35,901 nucleotides of DNA from Treponema sp. (GTDB taxonomy: Bacteria; Spirochaetota; Spirochaetia; Treponematales; Breznakiellaceae), in NCBI GenBank assembly GCA_031274285.1, contig JAISQJ010000180.1, positions 1 to 35,901 of the forward strand, read 5' to 3'. This document shows, in pieces, positions 30,727 to 35,901 of this stretch (the first letter of the stretch is position 1; each line of letters begins with the position of its first letter). The notes beneath the pieces are model-generated. The model made no database searches, was not told the origin of the DNA, and worked only from the letters and a program-made list of their open reading frames with translations. Position numbers and translations under genes: made by a program.

Positions 30727-31608
30727 TCAAAAATTGCTCCGATCCTGCCTTTTGAATCCGGAACGGTATATTGACGGCGATATACTGGTATAGGTCTTAA
30801 AAATCCGGTTAAAAGTCTTAACGCTGCCGAAGCCGCACTGATAGGCGATATCTGTTATGGTCATATCCGATCCGGTAAGGTATTCCTCCGCCCTGTTAAC
30901 CCTTATGCGCGACAAATAGGTATGGAAAGTTTGGCCTGTTTGTTCCTTGAAAAAACGGGTAAAATAGAATTTGCTCAACGATGCCGCCTGTGCGGCCTCT
31001 TCCAGAGTGACCTCCGGATCGGTGTAATTATGATGAATAAACGAAAAAACCTGTTCAAGAATTTTTCTGTTGCTGCCCATGCGGATAATTTCTCGGGATT
31101 CCCGGGCCGAGGGCGGTATTTCCCGCAGCAGAATGAGCGCGAATTCATAGAGTTTGGTTTTTATTGCCAGATGCCAACCGCTTTTTTTATCACTATACTC
31201 TTTATTTATTTTCTTAAGCAGGGTAGAAAGCCGACGGTGAACAGGACTGTCCTCCGTGGCGGAAATGACCGGTTTCCTGGCAAAAACCAACTGTCCCTGG
31301 TTTTTTTCCCATAGTTCTCCAAGATCCTCCCCAAATATTTCCAGACTGAAAAGGAATAAAATATTTTCAACACCTACCCTTGAATCGCGGTAACCGTGTA
31401 TCGCACCGGAATTAATCACCGCCAGGTCCCCTTCCCTGATAACATAGGGTTTTCCGTCAATCGATACTGAAACGCTTCCCTTGAGTACCAGCGTTATTTC
31501 AATCAATTCATGCCAATGAAAGGCAAAATCCTGTAGGGGAATATTTATGATTCGAAAAGGGAAAACAGGGTCCAGTTTCTGTTTTTCGTACCAAGGCGCC
31601 CGATCCAT
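30727..31608 (-). CDS. AraC-family transcriptional regulator with cupin sensor
   Basis: 293 residues from the ATG at 31608, with AAAGGA 10 nt upstream. A longer form from 31659 is possible but has a poorer site. The N-terminal part (about 10-140) is a cupin-like sugar-sensing domain with FHWHELIEITLVLKG and GDLAVINSGAIHGY. The C-terminal part (about 190-285) has two helix-turn-helix units: LEEAAQAASLSKFYFTRFFK, then the second one ending DIAYQCGFGSVKTFNRIFK. It most likely activates the transporter and catabolic genes that follow on the same strand. Confidence 0.9.
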   Translation of the reverse strand: MDRAPWYEKQKLDPVFPFRIINIPLQDFAFHWHELIEITLVLKGSVSVSIDGKPYVIREGDLAVINSGAIHGYRDSRVGVENILFLFSLEIFGEDLGELWEKNQGQLVFARKPVISATEDSPVHRRLSTLLKKINKEYSDKKSGWHLAIKTKLYEFALILLREIPPSARESREIIRMGSNRKILEQVFSFIHHNYTDPEVTLEEAAQAASLSKFYFTRFFKEQTGQTFHTYLSRIRVNRAEEYLTGSDMTITDIAYQCGFGSVKTFNRIFKTYTSISPSIYRSGFKRQDRSNF

Positions 31609-31697
31609 ATAACAGCGATCCTTTAGAAAATTAGAAAATTGCCTGACTATCCATGGCATGCTGCCACGCCTTCGGAACGACTGACCGCGCAGCGCAT

Positions 31698-31727
31698 AAA
31701 AAACCGCCGGCTGCGAATCCGGCGGTT
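31698..31727 (-). terminator. Rho-independent terminator of the hyd operon
   Basis: On the minus strand AACCGCCGG pairs with CCGGCGGTT (9-bp stem, 8-nt loop) and runs straight into six T residues. It begins 25 nt after the hydA stop. A textbook terminator. Confidence 0.85.
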
Positions 31728-31751
31728 AATGTTTCTGTCTGCGCTCCAGGG

Positions 31752-33524
31752 CTATTGCGTGTACAAAGGCCGCTCCACATAGTTGGTGTGGAGAAGATCG
31801 TGGGCTTTGTGGCCGTTGGGCTCACCCAGGAATTCCTGATACACCTGGGTAATTTGGGGATTCTGGTGGGAGCAGCGGAGGACCGATTTTTCGTCATCCT
31901 CGTAGATCCCCGCGGTCCGCTGTTTACGCACCTCGTCGGTGCCCCCGTAGGGCTGGCCGCCGCCGGATATACAGCCACCCCGGCAGGCCATGACCTCCAC
32001 GAAGTGGTAGGGGGTCTCCTGTCCCGCCTCCCGGGCGGAGCGGATCTTGTCCAGCACCGCGGCGATGTTCCCCATCTGGTGGGCCACGGCGATGCGGATC
32101 TTCGTTCCGTTCCGGAAGTCCACCTCCGCCTCCTTGACGCCCTCAAGGCCCCGGACGGGGGTAAAGTTCACATTGGCCAGTTCATTTTTGGTAACCAGAT
32201 AGTAGGCGCTCCGTACCGCCGCTTCCATGACCCCGCCGGTGACGCCGAAGATAGTACCGGCCCCGGTGTAGGGCCCCAGGGGGTTGTCCGCCTCCTCGTC
32301 GTCCAGTTTGAGGATCTCGATACCCGCCTGCTTGATCATCCGGGCCAGTTCCCGGGTGGTGATCACAATGTCCACGTCGTAACCTGAATCTTTACCCAGG
32401 AACTTGGCGGCGCTTTTCATGTCATCGTTGCGCCGGGTTTCCCATTTTTTGGCGGTGCAGGGCATGACCGATACGGAGTAGACCTTTTCAGGGGCCACCC
32501 CGGCTTTGTCGGCCCAGTAGGCCTTGATCATGGCGCCCATCATCTGCTGGGGGCTTTTGGCGGTGGAGAAATTGGGGATCATGTCGGAGTAATACTTCTC
32601 CATGTAGTCCACCCAGGCGGGGCAGCAACTGGTGATGAGGGGTATGTCTCCCCCCTCGGTAAGGCGTTTTACCAGTTCCGTCCCCTCCTCCATGATGGTA
32701 AGGTCCGCGGAGAAGTTGGTGTCAAAGACGGTGTTAAAGCCCAGGCGCCGCAAGGCGGCGTAGATCTTCTTGGTAAACACCGTGCCCGGGGGCAGGCCGA
32801 ATTCCTCCGCCAGGGCAACCCGGACCGCCGGGGCGATCTGAACCACCGAGTGGGTTTCAGGGTTCTGCAGGGCGGCCCATACCTTGACGGTGTCATCCCG
32901 CTCGTAGATGGCCCCCACGGGGCAGTGGGCCGCGCACTGGCCGCATTTGATGCAGGGGCTTTCCCCCAGGGGAGCATCGGCGGCGCTGGCGATCTTGCCC
33001 TTAATACCCCGGCCCAGGAATTCCAGGGCCCAGACATTCTGTACTTCCTGGCAGACCTTTACGCAGCGTCCGCAGCGTATACACTTTTCCGGGTTGAGTA
33101 CAATGGCGGGGTTAGAATCGTCAATGGGCAGGCTGTTGAGGACCTTCCTGAAGGGGATTTCCCTAATGCCGAATTCCGCGGCCAGGTTCTGGAGCTCACA
33201 GTTCCCGTTCCGGGGACACTGGAGGCAGTCCGACGGATGATTGCTCAGGATAAGCTCCAGCACGGTACGGCGCACGGCGATAAGTTCCGGGTCGTGGGTG
33301 ATCACGTCCATGTTCTCTGCCACGGTGGTGGTACAGGCCCGGGCCATACGGGGAGAGCCCGGTCCGGCGGTACGGACTATACAGAGCCCGCAGGAAGCCC
33401 AGGCCGGAAGATCCGGGTTGTAACAGAGGGTTGGAATTTTGACATTCACCCTTCGGGCGGCGTCTAAAATGGTGGTCCCGTCCTCCACCTGAAGGGCTAT
33501 GCCGTTTATCTTTATACTAACCAT
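31752..33524 (-). CDS. hydA: [FeFe]-hydrogenase catalytic subunit, HydA/HndD type
   Basis: 590 residues. Domains in order: N-terminal [2Fe-2S] (C34, C45, C48, C64); the His-Cys3 [4Fe-4S] site (H96, C100, C103, C109); two [4Fe-4S] sites (C138/141/144/148 and C181/184/187/191); then the H-cluster domain. The three H-cluster signatures are TSCCPAW (C290, C291), MPCTAKKWE (C346) and VMACRGGCISGGGQP (C504, C508). The layout is that of group A3 enzymes, in which HydA works with a NuoF-like HydB and a NuoE-like HydC. Such complexes couple H2 to both ferredoxin and NAD(P)H. Good AAGGAG site. Cytoplasmic. Confidence 0.95.
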   Translation of the reverse strand: MVSIKINGIALQVEDGTTILDAARRVNVKIPTLCYNPDLPAWASCGLCIVRTAGPGSPRMARACTTTVAENMDVITHDPELIAVRRTVLELILSNHPSDCLQCPRNGNCELQNLAAEFGIREIPFRKVLNSLPIDDSNPAIVLNPEKCIRCGRCVKVCQEVQNVWALEFLGRGIKGKIASAADAPLGESPCIKCGQCAAHCPVGAIYERDDTVKVWAALQNPETHSVVQIAPAVRVALAEEFGLPPGTVFTKKIYAALRRLGFNTVFDTNFSADLTIMEEGTELVKRLTEGGDIPLITSCCPAWVDYMEKYYSDMIPNFSTAKSPQQMMGAMIKAYWADKAGVAPEKVYSVSVMPCTAKKWETRRNDDMKSAAKFLGKDSGYDVDIVITTRELARMIKQAGIEILKLDDEEADNPLGPYTGAGTIFGVTGGVMEAAVRSAYYLVTKNELANVNFTPVRGLEGVKEAEVDFRNGTKIRIAVAHQMGNIAAVLDKIRSAREAGQETPYHFVEVMACRGGCISGGGQPYGGTDEVRKQRTAGIYEDDEKSVLRCSHQNPQITQVYQEFLGEPNGHKAHDLLHTNYVERPLYTQ

Positions 33525-33539
33525 AGGTATCTCCTTGTC

Positions 33540-35345
33540 TTAGGCCCTGCTAATGGCGCCGAATTTGCAATTCTTAAAACACTCACCGCACTTGATACAT
33601 TTGGACTGGTCGATCCGGTAGGGCGGCCGTTTTTTATCAGAGCCGGCGACCTGGCTGATGCAGTTGGCGGGGCAGCGTTTGGCGCAGATACTGCAGCCCA
33701 TACACTTCTCCTCGTTGATAATGAAGCGGAGCAGGTACTTACATTTACCGGCGCGGCACTTCTTATCCCGGATATGCTCCAGGTACTCCTCCCGGAAATT
33801 CCTTAAGGTAGACAGGGTGGGGTTAGGGGCGGTCTGACCCAGGGCGCAGAGGCTGGCCTTGGACATGGCCTTGCCGATGGTATCCAGTTTTACCAGGTCG
33901 GCCTCGTCCCCGTTACCGTTGGCGATTTTTTCCAGGATGTTGAGGATCTGGGTGGTGCCGATCCGGCAGGGGGAACATTTGCCGCAGCTTTCGTCCACGC
34001 AAAAGTCCATATAGAACCGGGCCACGTCCACCACGCAGTCATCCTCGTCCATGACGATCATGCCGCCGGAACCCATCATGGAGCCCATGCCGGTAAGGCC
34101 TTCAAAATCGATGGGGGTATCCAGGGCGGATTCCGTCAGGATGCCTCCCGAAGGGCCGCCGGTCTGGACCCCTTTGAATTTCTTGTTGTCCTTGATGCCC
34201 CCGCCAATCTCGAAGATGATCTCCCGCAGGGTGGTGCCCATGGGCACTTCCACCAGCCCGGAATTTTTTATCTTCCCGGTAAGGGCGAAGACCTTGGTCC
34301 CCTTGGACTTTTCCGTTCCGATCCGGGCAAGCCAGGCGCCGCCCCGGGCGGTGATCACCGGCACATTGGCCAGGGTTTCCACATTATTGATGATGGTAGG
34401 CCGCTGCCACAGTCCCTTGTTCGCCGGGAACGGGGGTTTGGGGACCGGCATGCCCCGATTCCCCTCCACGGACTTGATCAGCGCCGTTTCCTCGCCGCAG
34501 ACAAAGGCCCCGGCCCCCAGCCGGATTTCGATATCAAAGTCGAAGTCCGAACCCAGGATGTTTTTGCCCAGAAGACCGTAGTCCTTGGCCTGAACCAGCG
34601 CCGTCTTGAGCCGCTCAATGGCCAGGGGATATTCCGCCCGGATATACACAAAGCCCTGGTGGGCCCCGATAGCCTTGCCGGCGGTGATCATCCCCTCAAT
34701 AACCGAATGGGGGTCTCCCTCGATGGTAGACCGGTCCATGTAGGCCCCGGGGTCCCCCTCGTCGGCGTTGCAGATCACGTATTTAATGTCCCCCTGGGCC
34801 TTGCGGGCCAGATCCCATTTCAGCCAGGTGGGAAAGCCCGCGCCCCCCCGGCCCCGGAGGCCGGAGACCTTCATCTCCTCGATAAGCTGCTCGGAGGTCC
34901 ATTCAAAGAGGACCTTCTCCAGGCCCATATAACCTTCCCGGGCAATGTACTCATCGATGTTTTCGGGGTTGATGACGCCGCAGTTTCGTAAAACGACCCG
35001 AAACTGCTTTTGGTAAAAGCCGATGTCCTCCACCGCTACGGTGTTCTTCTTTTCCGTATCGTCTTTGTAGAGGAGCCGCTTGACCTCCCGGCCCTTGAGG
35101 ATCTGTTCGGCGATGATCTCCCAGGCGTCGTCGGGTTTTACATCGACGTAGAAGGATTCTTCCGGGAGCACCTTAACGATGGGCCCCCGCTCGCAGAAAC
35201 CGAAACAGCCGGTTTTGACGATCTGAACCTGATCCCGAACTCCCTGTTTATCCGCCTCGGCGATGAGCCGCTCGTAAATGTCGTTGCCCTTGTTGGACTC
35301 GCAGGCGGTTCCGCCGCAGGTAAGAATGTAATGACTATATGGCAT
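33540..35345 (-). CDS. hydB: Bifurcating hydrogenase diaphorase subunit, HydB/HndC (NuoF-like)
   Basis: 601 residues. The N-terminal thioredoxin-like [2Fe-2S] domain has C10, C15, C47 and C51. The NADH and FMN region has GLRGRGGAGFPTWLKW (about 162-177) and CNADEGDPGAYMDR. A [4Fe-4S] site ESCGKCSPCRIGT lies near 450. A C-terminal pair of [4Fe-4S] sites follows (CMGCSICAKRCP and CIKCGECFKNC). It oxidises or reduces NAD(P)H and exchanges electrons with HydA. The flavin site is where bifurcation is thought to take place. It is 15 nt upstream of hydA, with AAGGAG before the ATG. Confidence 0.95.
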   Translation of the reverse strand: MPYSHYILTCGGTACESNKGNDIYERLIAEADKQGVRDQVQIVKTGCFGFCERGPIVKVLPEESFYVDVKPDDAWEIIAEQILKGREVKRLLYKDDTEKKNTVAVEDIGFYQKQFRVVLRNCGVINPENIDEYIAREGYMGLEKVLFEWTSEQLIEEMKVSGLRGRGGAGFPTWLKWDLARKAQGDIKYVICNADEGDPGAYMDRSTIEGDPHSVIEGMITAGKAIGAHQGFVYIRAEYPLAIERLKTALVQAKDYGLLGKNILGSDFDFDIEIRLGAGAFVCGEETALIKSVEGNRGMPVPKPPFPANKGLWQRPTIINNVETLANVPVITARGGAWLARIGTEKSKGTKVFALTGKIKNSGLVEVPMGTTLREIIFEIGGGIKDNKKFKGVQTGGPSGGILTESALDTPIDFEGLTGMGSMMGSGGMIVMDEDDCVVDVARFYMDFCVDESCGKCSPCRIGTTQILNILEKIANGNGDEADLVKLDTIGKAMSKASLCALGQTAPNPTLSTLRNFREEYLEHIRDKKCRAGKCKYLLRFIINEEKCMGCSICAKRCPANCISQVAGSDKKRPPYRIDQSKCIKCGECFKNCKFGAISRA

Positions 35346-35357
35346 AGGTTTTACTCC

Positions 35358-35756
35358 TTACCTTGAGGCGATAATGTCCACGGCGGGACGGTCCAAAATA
35401 TGGTTATCCAGGAGCTGTTTACCCAGGATATGTTTGGTCACGATTTCATCCGCCACCTTCCCGTCCACCCTGCCGTAAATGACCGCGGGCATGCCGGGAA
35501 CGACCACCTCCACGGTGGGCTCCGAATGACAAAGCCCCATGCAGCCGGTTTGCCGGACCAATACCTGTTCTACCAGCTTATGGTCGTCCAGGGACCGGAT
35601 AAAGGCATCCAGGGTGACCTTGGCCCCGGCAGCGATACCGCAGGTACCCATACCCACGATAACCTGAATTTCCTTGCCCTCCGCATCCCGCCTGCTCAGA
35701 TCCGTCTTCTTGGAATCCCGCAATTTCCGCAGTTCTTCCAACGTCATCTTTGCCAT
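35358..35756 (-). CDS. hydD: Accessory [2Fe-2S] thioredoxin-like subunit of the hydrogenase, HydD/HndB type
   Basis: 132 residues from the ATG at 35756, which has AGGAGAGAGGG just upstream. An in-frame codon at 35804 lies in the intron 3' end and is rejected. Residues 31-45 (QVIVGMGTCGIAAGA) and 69-80 (QTGCMGLCHSEP) carry C39, C72 and C76. Only three cysteines are seen near the cluster, as is usual for HndB. The gene order hydD-hydB-hydA matches acetogen hyd operons, where hydC (NuoE-like) lies upstream, probably beyond the intron here. Its role is unsettled; it is likely structural or an extra electron step. Confidence 0.88.
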   Translation of the reverse strand: MAKMTLEELRKLRDSKKTDLSRRDAEGKEIQVIVGMGTCGIAAGAKVTLDAFIRSLDDHKLVEQVLVRQTGCMGLCHSEPTVEVVVPGMPAVIYGRVDGKVADEIVTKHILGKQLLDNHILDRPAVDIIASR

Positions 35757-35783
35757 ATTCCCTCTCTCCTTACGGTTAATGTA

Positions 35784-35901
35784 ATCGAGTAGGAGGCTGC
35801 CCATTAGTTGGGCAGCCGTCCTCTCACACCACCGTGCGTACGGTTCCGTACACGGCGGTTCAATGGGTTGCGTGCAGCATCTCTCGGCGCTGGAATCTGG
35901 C
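35784..35901 (-). mobile_element. Group II intron, 3' end (domains V and VI and end of the maturase gene)
   Basis: On the minus strand, 35861-35828 folds as a 34-nt domain V. It has an 8-bp lower stem (ACCGCCGT/ACGGTGGT), a 2-nt bulge GC, a 5-bp upper stem GTACG/CGTAC and a GAAC tetraloop. The G.U pair of the catalytic triad is kept, in the form CGC. Domain VI follows, with an 8-bp stem GGCTGCCC/GGGCAGCC (35817-35795) and an unpaired A in CCTACTC as the likely branch point. The intron should end near 35784 with CTCGAT. The rest of the intron lies outside the window. It is inserted in the hyd operon, 27 bp upstream of the hydD start. Confidence 0.85.
35860..35901 (-). CDS. C-terminal end of the intron-encoded reverse transcriptase/maturase (partial)
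   Basis: Only the last 13 codons are visible: ARFQRREMLHATH and a TGA at 35862-35860, which overlaps the first bases of domain V. Such a stop just before domain V is usual for maturase genes of group II introns. Frame choice rests on this placement. The body of the protein is beyond the window edge, so domain and activity cannot be judged. Confidence 0.5.
   Translation of the reverse strand, partial: ARFQRREMLHATH

Noticed and set aside
1-35901. CRISPR array, rRNA or tRNA genes
   Set aside because: No regularly spaced direct repeats and no cloverleaf or rRNA sequence was seen in the gaps.

Overview
The window reads as chromosome of an anaerobic, H2/CO-metabolising spirochaete, most like the termite-gut homoacetogenic treponemes (Treponema primitia / T. 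azotonutricium group). That assignment is inferred from gene content: a nickel CO dehydrogenase operon, an electron-bifurcating [FeFe]-hydrogenase operon, and several proteins with no family I could name beyond a domain. Most of the window is GC-rich (about 60-67% in lines I counted). Two stretches are clearly poorer in GC: about 3.2-6.4 kb (38-42% in sampled lines) and about 15.3-16.0 kb (33-47%).

Layout. (a) 1-2726, minus: cooS, cooF and the start of an FAD/NAD oxidoreductase, read from a good promoter that lies inside the remnant of an Rrf2-type regulator gene. (b) 3220-6409, minus: a low-GC cassette of a MalY/PatB-type C-S lyase, an APC permease and a MarR regulator. It is headed by a TTGACA promoter overlapped by a perfect 10-bp inverted repeat, and hairpin-rich non-coding DNA lies on both sides. 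(c) 6850-10491, minus: argJ-argB-argD plus a small CheY-like receiver that has lost its phospho-acceptor aspartate. (d) 10629-15183: a lipoprotein, a secreted vWA protein, and a plus-strand operon of a SorE-like dehydrogenase, an HD hydrolase and a HAD phosphatase. The HAD gene carries an in-frame tandem repeat. (e) 15319-17346, minus: a low-GC NYN-domain gene and tyrS. (f) 17480-20426, plus: a DUF4418/FtsX-like/ABC-ATPase operon and a VOC protein. (g) 20472-24628: a cyclase-like protein on minus, then a plus-strand operon of a TPR protein, a YmdB-family protein that has lost most metal ligands, and a small membrane protein, followed by hsp20 with its own promoter. (h) 24654-31608, minus: a carbohydrate cluster (Gfo/Idh oxidoreductase, ThuA-like protein, DeoC aldolase, CUT1 ABC transporter, AraC regulator). 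(i) 31698-35901, minus: hydD-hydB-hydA with a strong terminator. The 3' end of a group II intron sits 27 bp upstream of the hydD start.

How the parts fit. CooS/CooF/oxidoreductase could pass electrons between CO, ferredoxin and NAD(P)H. HydB/HydA would couple H2 to ferredoxin and NAD(P)H. Both match the redox economy of an acetogen, though no acetyl-CoA synthase genes are in view. The sugar cluster and the MalY/permease cassette look like substrate-uptake and degradation modules, each with its own regulator.

The most notable items are the degenerate YmdB paralogue, the Asp-less receiver in the arginine operon, the Rrf2 remnant serving as the cooS promoter region, the group II intron in the hyd operon, and a divergent gene pair whose promoters predict leaderless mRNAs. 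No CRISPR array, rRNA or tRNA was seen.
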